DNA of 44,914 nt from an uncultured Clostridia bacterium (GTDB lineage Bacteria > Bacillota > Clostridia > Lachnospirales > Anaerotignaceae). The stretch spans positions 1 through 44,914 of the forward strand of contig CAJUNT010000020.1 of assembly GCA_910587735.1 (NCBI GenBank). Direction: 5' to 3'. Below the pieces are notes generated by a model. That model made no database searches. It was not told the origin of the DNA and saw only the letters and a program-made list of their open reading frames with translations. This document shows, one piece after another, positions 25,936 through 35,224 of the stretch (its first letter is position 1; each line of letters starts with the position of its first letter). Position numbers and translations under genes: made by a program.

Positions 25936-27635
25936 TATTTTGATTTATCAATAAAATTGTTTATCAATTCCATTACTTCTGATATTGTACCTTTAATGCA
26001 CACTTCGCTTGCTAATTTTTGACATTCTCTGTAACTTAAATTACGTACATTATATCTTGTAGAAGCAATTTCTGTTGCTGTCATACTAAATTCATCTAGT
26101 CCCATACCTAAAAGTACTGGCAATGCTTTTTCATCACTTGCGAATTCGCCACACATACCTACGATTTTACCATATTTGTGCCCAGATTCAATGACTTTGT
26201 TTATAGCACGCAATACTGCTGGATGGAAAGAATTATACATTTTAGCAATTTTTTGATTGCCTCTATCAACAGCCAAAAGATATTGTGTTAAATCGTTTGT
26301 ACCAATACTAAAGAAATCAACTTCTTTTGCTAAGTCATCTGAACACATTACACTTGCAGGTGTTTCAATCATAACACCTGTTTGTATACTGTTATTAAAT
26401 GGCACAGAATCCCTTCTCAATTCTTGTTTACATTCTTCTAACACTTCATTTGCTGCTAAAAATTCTTCAACAGAAATAATCATTGGATACATAATTCTGA
26501 TATCACCATAAGCACTTGCACGCAATAATGCTCTTAACTGTGTTTTAAATACATCTTTTAAATCCAATGAAATACGAATTGCTCTCCAACCTAAAAATGG
26601 ATTTTCTTCTACATCAAATTTGTAATAAGAAAGTTCTTTGTCACCGCCAATATCAAGTGTTCTGATAATAACTGGTTTTTTGAGTGTTTCAACTGCTGCT
26701 TTATATACTGTAAATTGCTCTTCTTCTGTTGGGAATTTTGTATTTTCCATATACAAAAATTCACTACGAAATAGTCCAACGCCTTCTGCACCTTTTGCAA
26801 CAGCATTTTCAGCATCTGGAATATTACCAATATTAGCAAACAATTCTACTGTTCTGCCATCTACTGTTGTAGCAGGTAAACCATTCATACTTTCTAATTT
26901 TGCTTTCATTTCTTTATATTCTTCTGCTTTTTTGAGATATTCTTGTTTTGTTTTTTCATCTGGATTGATGATAATTTTTGCTCCTAAAGCATCTAATATA
27001 ATATAATCGTTGTTTGTTACTTCGCCTCTAAAGCCAGCTACACCAACGATTGCAGGAATTTCTCTGTTTCTTGCCATAATAGCAACATGGCTTGTTACGC
27101 CGCCGCCTTCTGTAATGAATCCTCTTACAAATTTAAAATCCATATTTGCTGTATCAGATGGTGCTAAATCTTCTGCAATTACAATCGTTTCTTCATTAAT
27201 GCCTTCAAAAGGATTGCTTCTAATGCCTTTCAAATGGCACATAATTCTTTTGCCGACATCTTTCATATCAGCTGCACGTTCTCTTAAATATTCATCATCA
27301 AGGTTTTCAAACATCTCAACTGTTGCAACAATGTATTCTTCTAAAGATAACTGTGCATTTTTCAATTCATCATTGATTTTTGATACAACAGAATCATGAA
27401 GGTCTGGGTCGCTTGCAACATCCATATGTGCTGCAAATATGTCATTATCTTTTGCCAATACTTGTAAATCAGAAACAGTATCTTTAACAGCTTTTTCAAA
27501 TTTTTTTACTTCAATATCTTTTTCGCTGTCACGAATTAATTTTTTATCTGCTTCCAAATTTTGCTGTACTACAAGGAATGCTTTCCCCATAACGATACCT
27601 TTAGAAGCAGCTTTTGTAACAGAAATTGTTTTCAT
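25935..27635 (-). CDS. ptsI: PTS enzyme I (phosphoenolpyruvate-protein phosphotransferase)
   Basis: A 566-residue cytoplasmic enzyme that takes phosphate from PEP and passes it to HPr. The phosphorylated His183 lies in GGGVTSHVAIMARN. The PEP-binding barrel has EGVGLFRSEFLYM, IIRTLDIGGDKEL, FSIGTNDLTQYLLAVDR and the catalytic Cys of VGMCGEFASD. Length is slightly below the usual ~570-575. It is the last gene of the mannitol cluster, 101 bases after ptsH, with a 12-bp hairpin in the gap. The ATG follows AAAGGAGAAGG. Confidence 0.97.
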   Translation of the reverse strand: MKTISVTKAASKGIVMGKAFLVVQQNLEADKKLIRDSEKDIEVKKFEKAVKDTVSDLQVLAKDNDIFAAHMDVASDPDLHDSVVSKINDELKNAQLSLEEYIVATVEMFENLDDEYLRERAADMKDVGKRIMCHLKGIRSNPFEGINEETIVIAEDLAPSDTANMDFKFVRGFITEGGGVTSHVAIMARNREIPAIVGVAGFRGEVTNNDYIILDALGAKIIINPDEKTKQEYLKKAEEYKEMKAKLESMNGLPATTVDGRTVELFANIGNIPDAENAVAKGAEGVGLFRSEFLYMENTKFPTEEEQFTVYKAAVETLKKPVIIRTLDIGGDKELSYYKFDVEENPFLGWRAIRISLDLKDVFKTQLRALLRASAYGDIRIMYPMIISVEEFLAANEVLEECKQELRRDSVPFNNSIQTGVMIETPASVMCSDDLAKEVDFFSIGTNDLTQYLLAVDRGNQKIAKMYNSFHPAVLRAINKVIESGHKYGKIVGMCGEFASDEKALPVLLGMGLDEFSMTATEIASTRYNVRNLSYRECQKLASEVCIKGTISEVMELINNFIDKSK

Positions 27636-27696
27636 GAATAAGCCTTCTCCTTTCTCTTGTGAGAATCACTTTTTAAAACCTGCGTATTAATTACTA

Positions 27697-27724
27697 CTAA
27701 CTCATGAACAAATTCATGAGTTAG
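27697..27724 (-). other. Intercistronic hairpin between ptsH and ptsI
   Basis: CTAACTCATGAA (27697-27708) pairs perfectly with TTCATGAGTTAG (27713-27724) around a 4-base loop. No T-run follows on the minus strand, so it looks like an mRNA-stabilising or processing hairpin rather than a terminator. It may let ptsH exceed ptsI expression. Confidence 0.6.
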
Positions 27725-27736
27725 CAGCACATTTTA

Positions 27737-27997
27737 TCATTCTTTTAAATCAGCAATGTATTTTGCAATTTCTTCTACTGCTACTGCTTCATCAGCACCA
27801 TCAGCAACGATTTCTAACTCTGTACCTTGTTTTGCTCCCAATGTCAAAACATTGATAATACTTGCAGCATTTGCTTTCTTTTCACCATTAATAATAGTTA
27901 CTGTGCTTTGAAATTTTTTTACAAATGCTACCAAGTTGGAAGCTGGACGAGCGTGTAAACCTGTTTTGTTTGTTAATGTTACTTTTTTAGATACCAT
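27737..27997 (-). CDS. ptsH: Phosphocarrier protein HPr
   Basis: An 86-residue phosphocarrier between enzyme I and EIIA domains. His15 (NKTGLHARPAS) is the catalytic phosphorylation site. Ser46 (ANAASIINV) is present at the position phosphorylated by HPr kinase in Firmicutes, so a role in catabolite control is expected. The start at 27997 follows AAGGAGAG; an in-frame ATG at 28042 would add 15 residues unlike any HPr. Confidence 0.97.
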   Translation of the reverse strand: MVSKKVTLTNKTGLHARPASNLVAFVKKFQSTVTIINGEKKANAASIINVLTLGAKQGTELEIVADGADEAVAVEEIAKYIADLKE

Positions 27998-28115
27998 AAT
28001 TTTTTCTCTCCTTCTCTTATTGAAATAATTATTTTGTGTCAATATTACACATATACATATTATACACTATTTTATATGATTTTGAAAAGAAAAAAGGGAA
28101 ATATTTGTTTTAATT

Positions 28116-29264
28116 TTATAAATTTATAACATCTTGATAAGATTTCTCTATCTTATCCAACAAATCTTTGTCAGATATGCCAGAAATTTCTGCCATAGCA
28201 TCTCTTACACCCAATTTTGCAATTTTTTCTTGTAATTCTACACTTTGTTTATCTTCTTTATTATCATAATGTAATGCTGCTCCGATACCTGTAATAATAT
28301 GGTCTACTGGAAGTCCATAACCAACTGCTGTCATAAGAGGTTTTACAAGTCTGTCTGTTTCGCTCAGTTTTCTTAATGGCTCTCTGCCTACTCTTGCTAC
28401 ATCGTCTTTCAAATAAGGATTTTTAAAACGTCCTATAATCTTATCAATATATTTCATATGTGCTTCTGTATCAAAACCATGTTTTTTAATTAAACCATTT
28501 CCACTTTCTGTCATAGCTGCTTTTACTATGCTATATATTTTTTCATCTGCAATGCTTTCATCTATTGTGCCATATTTTTTCAAATATCCCAAATAAGATG
28601 TAATACAATGACCTGTATTTAATGTAAACAATTTTCTTTCAATATAAGCCATTAAATTGTCTGCTAAATTCATACCTTTAATTTGTGGAATTTCTCCTTT
28701 AAAAGATGCTTGTTCTACATTCCACTCATAGTAGTTTTCTACTACAACATCAACAGGATTTTCGCTTCTTACAGGAGGTACAATTCTATCAACAGAACAA
28801 TCTGGGAAACCTACATATTTATCAGCATATGCCTTTGTAGCATCATCTAATTGACCATATACATGTTCTTTTAATTGAGAACTTGCCTTAATTGCGTTTT
28901 CACAAGCAATAATGTTTAAATAACTTTCAGAACCTGCTTGTTGGCGTAATGTAATACCTTTTGCGATAGTTGGTGCAATACGTGGCAATATTGTCAAACC
29001 AACTGCTGTTGTAATCACTTCTGCCTCTTTGATTTCATCTAAAACAGCATCTGTTGTAGAATCCACACCAGAGATATTTTCAATTTTCAAATCAGTACAT
29101 TCTACGTCCATAATATGAACAGTATAGGATTTGTCCTCATTAATTTTATTTATCATATCTTTGTTTACATCTGCAAATACCACATGATAACCTGCCTGTG
29201 ATAATAATGCACCAATAAAGCCCCTACCAATATTACCTGCACCAAACTGTATTGCTTTTTTCAT
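28116..29264 (-). CDS. mtlD: Mannitol-1-phosphate 5-dehydrogenase
   Basis: A 382-residue NAD-dependent enzyme oxidising mannitol 1-phosphate to fructose 6-phosphate. It has the N-terminal dinucleotide-binding AIQFGAGNIGRGFIG and the family segments FPDCSVDRIVPP, KLFTLNTGHCITSYLG and RFKNPYLKDDVARVGREP, which includes the catalytic region. The start at 29264 follows GAGGAGGAAA; an upstream ATG at 29306 lies in the intercistronic hairpin region. It lies 70 bases after mtlA. Confidence 0.97.
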   Translation of the reverse strand: MKKAIQFGAGNIGRGFIGALLSQAGYHVVFADVNKDMINKINEDKSYTVHIMDVECTDLKIENISGVDSTTDAVLDEIKEAEVITTAVGLTILPRIAPTIAKGITLRQQAGSESYLNIIACENAIKASSQLKEHVYGQLDDATKAYADKYVGFPDCSVDRIVPPVRSENPVDVVVENYYEWNVEQASFKGEIPQIKGMNLADNLMAYIERKLFTLNTGHCITSYLGYLKKYGTIDESIADEKIYSIVKAAMTESGNGLIKKHGFDTEAHMKYIDKIIGRFKNPYLKDDVARVGREPLRKLSETDRLVKPLMTAVGYGLPVDHIITGIGAALHYDNKEDKQSVELQEKIAKLGVRDAMAEISGISDKDLLDKIEKSYQDVINL

Positions 29265-29300
29265 ATGTGTTTCCTCCTCTTTTATATTATATAATAATAA

Positions 29301-29326
29301 TCCCACTTCCTCAAAAGAAAGTGGGA
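29301..29326 (-). other. Intercistronic hairpin between mtlA and mtlD
   Basis: TCCCACTT (29301-29308) pairs with AAGTGGGA (29319-29326). The minus-strand tail is ATTATTATTATATA, not a T-run, so it is more likely an mRNA processing or partial attenuation element. Confidence 0.55.
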
Positions 29327-29334
29327 TAACTACA

Positions 29335-31218
29335 TTATTGGAACATAGCCAAAACTTCTTCTGGGCTTGTTACTGTTTTTAATTTTTCTAATTGCGCTTC
29401 TTCTTCAATAATTCCACCAATTTTTGCTAAAAGGTCAAGATGTTCGTCACCTATACCGGCTATACCAAACACAAGATATGCTTTTTCTTCTCCAAAAGAT
29501 ACACCATCTGGATATTGCAACATAACAATACCTGTTTTCTTCACTTCGCCTTTTGCTTCTGCTGTACCATGAGGAATCGCTACACCAAGTCCCATATATG
29601 TACTAACTGTTCTTTCTCTTTCCTGCATTGCTGGAATATAACTTTCATTTACATAACCCAATTTATGCAATAATTCTCCTGCTGCTTGAATTGCTTCTTC
29701 TTTTGTTACACTAGCTAAACCTGTTTTAATACCTTCTTTTATAATGACATCGGATTTTGCAGCTTTTGCAGGTTCTGCTGCTGGAGCTGGTTCTGGTGCT
29801 GCTGGAGCAGGTACTGCACCACCACCGTTTGCTCTATCTTCTAATGTTTTATAAAGAGCATCTAAATTAGGGTCAGCTAAAAAATTTCCTATTGTAATAA
29901 TATGTGCTTGTGGTCCTGAAGCTCTTGCTCTTTCCTGCAATACTTCCTGACATACAACGATATCTGCATCAGCAGGTACATTATCAACTGATGTATTGAT
30001 AACTGTAATACCTAAATTCAAATGTTTAATTCTATTTCTAAATTTTGTAGCACCCATAGCACTAGAACCCATACCAGCGTCACAAGAGAATACAATTTTC
30101 TTTACAACGCCAGGAATTGCTCCTGTATTTACTGAAGCAGAAGGAGCTGCTGTGCCTTTTGCTTCTGCTTTCATACTTTGCATTTGAGATGTTGCTTCGT
30201 CCAAATTTTTTGCACCAGACATTTTAATAATAGGTGATGCTACTAAGAAAGATACTACTGCTGCAATGAGAACTCCTGCTAATACAATAAACTGTTCGCC
30301 TTTTGGTGATACTGCCATAAATGCGATAATAGAGCCTGGAGAAGATGGACCTACCAAACCTGCACCTGTGATGGAGTAGAATAATATTGCTGCAACTGAT
30401 GCACAGATAGGAGCAATCAATACTACTGGATTCATGAGAACATATGGGAAATAGATTTCATGAATACCACCCAAGAAATGGATTATAATTGCACCTGGTG
30501 CAGAAGATTTTGTTGTTTTGTCTTTTGAGAATAACCAATATGCAAGCAAAACACCTAAACCAGGACCAGGATTTGCTTCAATCATATACATAATGGATTT
30601 TCCTGCTTCAATTGACTGTTCTGTACCAATTGGTGTAAATATACCATGGTTGATAGCATTGTTCAGGAACAATACCTTTGCAGGCTCAATAAATATACCA
30701 ACCAAAGGAAGTAATTTATGACTAATTAATATTTCAACACCAGCTGACAAAAATGCCAATACTGCTGCCATAACTGGACCAATTACATAATAACCAAATA
30801 TCGCTAACAACATACCAATAATACCAACAGAGAAGTTGTTTACAAGCATTTCAAAACCTGCTGGAATTTTTCCTTCTACTGCTTTGTCAAACTTTTTAAT
30901 TACCAAACCAGCAAAAGGACCCATTAACATACCACCTATGAGCATTTTTGCGTCTGTACCACATATTACACCTACTGTTGCGATTGCTGCCATTACTGCA
31001 CCTCTGTCACCGCCTACCATTTTACCGCCTTGATATGCTATCAATATAGGCAGCAAATAAGTAAGCATAGGACCTTGTATTGTTTCTAACTGTGGATTAG
31101 GAAGCCAGCCTTTTTCAATAAACAATGCAGTAATCAGACCCCAAGCAATGAATGCACCGATATTAGGCATAACCATTGCACTTAAAAACTTACCAAACTT
31201 TTGTACTGCAGTTTTCAT
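29335..31218 (-). CDS. mtlA: Mannitol-specific PTS permease EIICBA (fused)
   Basis: A 627-residue transporter that imports mannitol and phosphorylates it to mannitol 1-phosphate. Residues ~1-345 are the EIIC membrane domain. Residues ~370-460 are EIIB with the phosphorylated Cys in IVFSCDAGMGSSAMG. A Pro/Ala linker (~465-485) leads to EIIA (~490-627), with the phosphorylated His in VAIPHGTAEAKG. All three domains are on one chain, as in E. coli MtlA, so no separate mtlF is needed. It starts 15 bases after mtlR with GAGGAGAG before the ATG. Confidence 0.97.
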   Translation of the reverse strand: MKTAVQKFGKFLSAMVMPNIGAFIAWGLITALFIEKGWLPNPQLETIQGPMLTYLLPILIAYQGGKMVGGDRGAVMAAIATVGVICGTDAKMLIGGMLMGPFAGLVIKKFDKAVEGKIPAGFEMLVNNFSVGIIGMLLAIFGYYVIGPVMAAVLAFLSAGVEILISHKLLPLVGIFIEPAKVLFLNNAINHGIFTPIGTEQSIEAGKSIMYMIEANPGPGLGVLLAYWLFSKDKTTKSSAPGAIIIHFLGGIHEIYFPYVLMNPVVLIAPICASVAAILFYSITGAGLVGPSSPGSIIAFMAVSPKGEQFIVLAGVLIAAVVSFLVASPIIKMSGAKNLDEATSQMQSMKAEAKGTAAPSASVNTGAIPGVVKKIVFSCDAGMGSSAMGATKFRNRIKHLNLGITVINTSVDNVPADADIVVCQEVLQERARASGPQAHIITIGNFLADPNLDALYKTLEDRANGGGAVPAPAAPEPAPAAEPAKAAKSDVIIKEGIKTGLASVTKEEAIQAAGELLHKLGYVNESYIPAMQERERTVSTYMGLGVAIPHGTAEAKGEVKKTGIVMLQYPDGVSFGEEKAYLVFGIAGIGDEHLDLLAKIGGIIEEEAQLEKLKTVTSPEEVLAMFQ

Positions 31219-31233
31219 AATATCTCTCCTCTT

Positions 31234-33402
31234 TTATAATATTTTTTTGAGATGATGCAAATGATACAATGTTTTTTGATAATATTGTCCTAAATATTTT
31301 TCCAGTGCTAATGCAAAAGCCTCTTGGTCTAAGCGATGTAAATAAGTAATTAATTCTGTATTTTCAATTAAAGCACTACTTATTGTGCTCATCACTTCCA
31401 AGCATACTCCTGTACCATATTCAGGTGTCAACATAACCACTGCACCTTTTACCCATCCTGTGCCATCTTTTCGGGAAAAAGGTTCTCTGAAACCAATATA
31501 CCCAAAACGACAATGATTTACTTCTTTTGTTCTGCAATGAAAAAGCATAATTTCCAAACTAGAAATATATGTTTCTGCTTTCATTTCTCTGTTTTGTAAA
31601 GCAGCAGTAACATTATCTGCTTTTTCTTTTTCTTTTGTAAACATCCTTCCAGCCAATGGGAAAATACCCCAAATATCGACTGTATGCTGTATCATCAAAA
31701 ACCGTAAATGTTCTAATAATTGTATGATTTCTATACCAATATTTGTCATGTACATAATATCTTGTTTAGTTGTATATTTTACGGTGTTTTTCTGTTTTAC
31801 AGCCGTTGGTTTCATTGCTTTTGTTTTTTCCGCTTTTTTCATCATTTCTGTCAAAAGCATTTTATCTTGTTCTGTCAATACAGGACTTACACAAACATAA
31901 TCATAGCAGATATCCAATTCTACAGTAGAAACAATAAAGTCAATTCCTTCTTCTGCAAGTTTTTGGGTATCAATATGTAATGCAGACAATATACAGCAAA
32001 TTTCTAAATTATAAAATTCTTTTGCTAAATTTGCGGCAAGCATACGAGAAGTTCCCATACCTGTGGGACAGACAACAGCAACACAAAATTGTTTTTGTTT
32101 GGAATATAATTTTTCTACTGCTGCACAAAAATGCATTGCAATAAAAGCAATTTCTGTTTCTGGTACTTCTTTTACAGCAATTTCTGTTTTTAACAATTCA
32201 CACGCTTTTGCTGTTGCATCAAATATAGATGCATAGTTCTGTTTTATGGTTTGTAGTTGTGCATTTTTAATATGCACATTCATAGATAAACGACTAATTG
32301 CAGGAAGAATATGTTGTATTAAATCCTCATAAAGCTCTTCGTTCTCTTTTAACGAAACCCCCAATTCCTGCTCTACAAGCATAATCATATTCTTTATTAA
32401 TTCTCTTACATTATTTTTTTTATCAAAAAATATTGTATCATCATCTGAAAACCAAATTTTAGCACTTAGTAAATGCATTGTAATAAAACCAATTTCGTCC
32501 GCAGGAATTTCTACATCTAATTGCTCTGAAAGTCCTTGCGCAATTTCCTCTGCTACAGAATATTCTGGTGTCAGTAAAAGCTTTTGTAATTTCTGCTGTT
32601 CCATCTCTATTTTTTCTAAATTTTGTATTCTTTTAATAGCAAGAGAAATATGAACAACCAAACCAATATATGCACTATCTGTATATTTGATTTTTAATTT
32701 TTGCTCTGTTTCTGACAAAAGTTGTTCTACTACTTTTACAATTCTTTCATCTAAGAAATGAAGCAGTTTGTTATGAGAATATATTTCTATTTTTGGTGCA
32801 TCTTCGGCAGCATGATGCCCACTTAACAAACTGAGTATTTCTTTTTCTTCCATAAAATCATAAACTACATTCGCAATCGCTTGTCTGTAATTTTCCTCTG
32901 TACCTTCCAAATAAATTCCCAAACCTTGTTTTCGTATAATTTTAATTTGATAAGTAGAAAGCCACTTTCCCAATACATCTAAATCATTACTAAGTGTACC
33001 CTCTGATATTTTAAATTTTGATGTAAAATAAAAAGATTTTCTTGGTTCTTTTGTGGCAAGAAGTTCTCCTAAAAGAAATTTACGTCTTTGCTCTTTGGAA
33101 TATAACTTTTGTACTGTTTCTACATCTAACAACTTTAATATTTTTTTTTGATTTTCAAGGCTTTCTTCTAATACAAGCCCTACTCCTGGCTTTCTAATAA
33201 ATTTAAAATTGTTTTCAGAAAGCCAGCGTTCAATATCAGGCATCTCTCTTAATATTGTACGAGAACTTAATTTTAGTTTTTCCGAAATAGTTGAAATGGT
33301 AACAGGATTTGTTGCTGTAAATTTTGTCAAAATCTCAATGATGGCTTTTTGTCTTGCAGTTAAACCCATTTTTTTATTTGTGTTTCCTTTTGATAGTGAC
33401 AT
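31234..33402 (-). CDS. mtlR: PRD-containing mannitol operon activator
   Basis: A 722-residue MtlR/BglG-type regulator. N-terminal helix-turn-helix domains (TARQKAIIEILTKF, TISTISEKLKLSSRTILREM) are followed by two PTS regulation domains: PRD1 (~220-320) with His in VVHISLAIKRI and ITMHLLSAK, and PRD2 (~335-440) with His in LIQHILPAISRL and IAMHFCAAVE. An EIIB-like domain has Cys in VAVVCPTGMGTSRM, and a C-terminal EIIA-like domain has His in IMLFHCRTKEV. PTS-dependent phosphorylation of these sites tunes activity to mannitol and to general PTS flux. First gene of the cluster. The start codon is the least certain point, since only AAAGGTTGG precedes it. Confidence 0.93.
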   Translation of the reverse strand: MSLSKGNTNKKMGLTARQKAIIEILTKFTATNPVTISTISEKLKLSSRTILREMPDIERWLSENNFKFIRKPGVGLVLEESLENQKKILKLLDVETVQKLYSKEQRRKFLLGELLATKEPRKSFYFTSKFKISEGTLSNDLDVLGKWLSTYQIKIIRKQGLGIYLEGTEENYRQAIANVVYDFMEEKEILSLLSGHHAAEDAPKIEIYSHNKLLHFLDERIVKVVEQLLSETEQKLKIKYTDSAYIGLVVHISLAIKRIQNLEKIEMEQQKLQKLLLTPEYSVAEEIAQGLSEQLDVEIPADEIGFITMHLLSAKIWFSDDDTIFFDKKNNVRELIKNMIMLVEQELGVSLKENEELYEDLIQHILPAISRLSMNVHIKNAQLQTIKQNYASIFDATAKACELLKTEIAVKEVPETEIAFIAMHFCAAVEKLYSKQKQFCVAVVCPTGMGTSRMLAANLAKEFYNLEICCILSALHIDTQKLAEEGIDFIVSTVELDICYDYVCVSPVLTEQDKMLLTEMMKKAEKTKAMKPTAVKQKNTVKYTTKQDIMYMTNIGIEIIQLLEHLRFLMIQHTVDIWGIFPLAGRMFTKEKEKADNVTAALQNREMKAETYISSLEIMLFHCRTKEVNHCRFGYIGFREPFSRKDGTGWVKGAVVMLTPEYGTGVCLEVMSTISSALIENTELITYLHRLDQEAFALALEKYLGQYYQKTLYHLHHLKKIL

Positions 33403-33797
33403 TATTTAAAAACCAACCTTTCGATGTGATTATTATGCTATAAAATCATATTATTTTCAATCAATTCATTATCTATATTTGTCGCGAATAGATAGTGACA
33501 TTTTTAAAGAATGAAATCTTTTCATAAAAAAAAAGTGGTATTTTTGTGAAAAAAATATTATTTTTTCATGTCATATACCCCTTTTTATTACTTACTTATA
33601 TGAAAAAACAATCAATTTTTGTGAATATGCATAATTTATCAATTAATATTTTTGTATATTGTCCAAATATACATTAACGACAAAATTAAAAGTGTATCCA
33701 TAGGAATACTTTTACAAACTTACTGACAAATTGTTATAGTCAAAAAGTAAATTTTTATATGAAAAATCGTTATTTATTTGTTTATATTATTAAAAAA
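33403..33797. other. Gene-free region upstream of mtlR
   Basis: About 395 AT-rich bases. They contain the probable mtlR promoter and a near-palindrome TGAAAAAAATATTATTTTTTCA around 33547-33568, which could end the proC-tfoX transcripts. I searched by eye for a catabolite-responsive element and found no convincing match. Confidence 0.45.
33432..33460 (-). promoter_or_regulatory. Probable promoter of the mannitol cluster
   Basis: On the minus strand TTGAAA (33460-33455) and CATAAT (33437-33432) are spaced by 17 bases. This gives a short leader of about 25 bases before the mtlR ATG. Confidence 0.55.
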
Positions 33798-34112
33798 TCA
33801 TTTTCTTTTTTTAGGAAAAGGAAGTGCCTGCCATGTTACTTCTACTAAATTTTTTAAAAAATCTTTATCATCTAATTCACTTACAAAAATCATAGGTTTT
33901 GCACCTTCATAAGGTAATTGTTGTTCAAAACCTTCACAAAGTTTTTTCCCCTGTTCTGTTACTTTTATTAAAAATCGATTATTATATACACCACCAAATA
34001 CTTTACCTTTATAATAAAAAGCATATTCTCCAAACATTTTTCTATAAGAGATTTCTTCTAATTCTGATAATTGCTCCGCTATAAATTGAACATATTCTAA
34101 TGAAGATGACAT
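33798..34112 (-). CDS. TfoX/Sxy N-terminal domain protein
   Basis: A 104-residue protein matching the TfoX N-terminal domain: SLEYVQFIAEQLSELEEISYRKMFGEYAFYYKGKVFG, followed by the small beta sheet and the KPMIFVSE segment. Stand-alone TfoX-N proteins are common in Firmicutes and their function is not established, so the competence role of full TfoX should not be assumed. It lies 11 bases downstream of proC on the same strand, with AAGGAG before its ATG. Confidence 0.88.
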   Translation of the reverse strand: MSSSLEYVQFIAEQLSELEEISYRKMFGEYAFYYKGKVFGGVYNNRFLIKVTEQGKKLCEGFEQQLPYEGAKPMIFVSELDDKDFLKNLVEVTWQALPFPKKRK

Positions 34113-34123
34113 AATTTTTCTCC

Positions 34124-34936
34124 TTATTTTTTTTCACCAATCCATTTATCCTTTTGCAATACAGCATCAAAAGCATTTACAATAGTGCTTTCAAAACCAT
34201 TTTGCTCTAATGAACAAATTCCCTCTATTGTTGTTCCTCCTGGAGAACATACTTGGTCTATAAGTACCCAAGGATGTTCTCCACTTTCCAATACCATTTT
34301 TGCACTTCCTAAAACAGTTTGCGCTGCAATTTCTAAAGCATTTTTTTTAGGCATACCTGCTTTTAATGCTGCTCTTGATAAAGCATCTATATACAAATAA
34401 ACAAATGCTACAGAAGCACCACCTATTACACTAAATATAGAAAATTGTTCTTCTGAAATTTCTATTACACTTCCTATTGTAGAAAACATATTTTTCGCTG
34501 TATCAAATTGCTCATTTGTTACAAAATCATTTTTACATATACCTGTTGTAGATGCACCAATTTTACCATTAATATTTGGCATTACTCTTATAATAGGCGT
34601 TTTTTCAGCTAAAAATGTGCCAATATAATCTAATGTTTTTCCTGCTGCAATGGATATAACAAGAGGCTTCTTTTTCTGTATTGCTTGTTTCATACTTGGC
34701 AAAATTTCTGCTAAAACATGAGGTTTTACTCCTAATACCAATACATCAGAAGCAGAAATTACATCATCTGCTGTTTTGCAAAAATGTGCAGAACAATTTT
34801 TTGCCAATCTTCCTGCTGTAATACCAGATTTACTTGTTATATAAATACAATTTCCATCATAGCTTTTTGTGCCTATTGTCATACCTTTTACTATAGCACT
34901 AACCATATTTCCTGCGCCTATAAAACCAAAATTCAT
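34124..34936 (-). CDS. proC: Pyrroline-5-carboxylate reductase
   Basis: A 270-residue enzyme catalysing the last step of proline synthesis with NAD(P)H. The Rossmann motif MNFGFIGAGNMVSAIVKGM opens the protein. DVLVLGVKPHVLAEIL and RVMPNINGKIGAS are typical, and the C-terminal dimer domain carries DQVCSPGGTTIEGI, the substrate-binding signature. AAGGAGGAAC precedes the ATG. It is the first gene of a two-gene unit with the TfoX-N gene; no proA or proB is nearby. Confidence 0.96.
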   Translation of the reverse strand: MNFGFIGAGNMVSAIVKGMTIGTKSYDGNCIYITSKSGITAGRLAKNCSAHFCKTADDVISASDVLVLGVKPHVLAEILPSMKQAIQKKKPLVISIAAGKTLDYIGTFLAEKTPIIRVMPNINGKIGASTTGICKNDFVTNEQFDTAKNMFSTIGSVIEISEEQFSIFSVIGGASVAFVYLYIDALSRAALKAGMPKKNALEIAAQTVLGSAKMVLESGEHPWVLIDQVCSPGGTTIEGICSLEQNGFESTIVNAFDAVLQKDKWIGEKK

Positions 34937-35224
34937 ATTAGTTCCTCCTTTTTTACTTATGCTGTATCATACAACTATAAAATGATATTTATAAAATTAT
35001 TTTTTTCATTTTATTTTAGCACTTTTTTATTTTTGGAAAAAGAAGTTTTTTCATTTTTCTATATTTGTACTAGACTATCTATCAGTATAGTATCATTTTT
35101 CTATATATCTGTTAAATTTTTTTAGAAATAAAATAAAAATCTTTTATTTTTATCAATACAGTTTTATAATTGTATAAAATTAATATATTGAAAAGTCAAT
35201 ATTGATACTAAGGAGGATTTATTT
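34937..35224. other. Divergent intergenic region between proC and the sulfhydrylase gene
   Basis: 288 AT-rich bases. A small hairpin ATAAAAAT/ATTTTTAT lies near 35129-35149, and the ribosome binding site AAGGAGG lies near 35211. I see no SAM riboswitch, T-box or other known methionine leader. Confidence 0.45.

Noticed and set aside
33403..33797. Catabolite-responsive element upstream of mtlR
   Set aside because: Candidate sequences such as ATGAAAAATCGTTATTT have wrong spacing between the half sites.
34937..35224. Possible SAM riboswitch or Met T-box before the sulfhydrylase gene
   Set aside because: None of the conserved core sequences of those leaders is present; only a short AT hairpin is seen.
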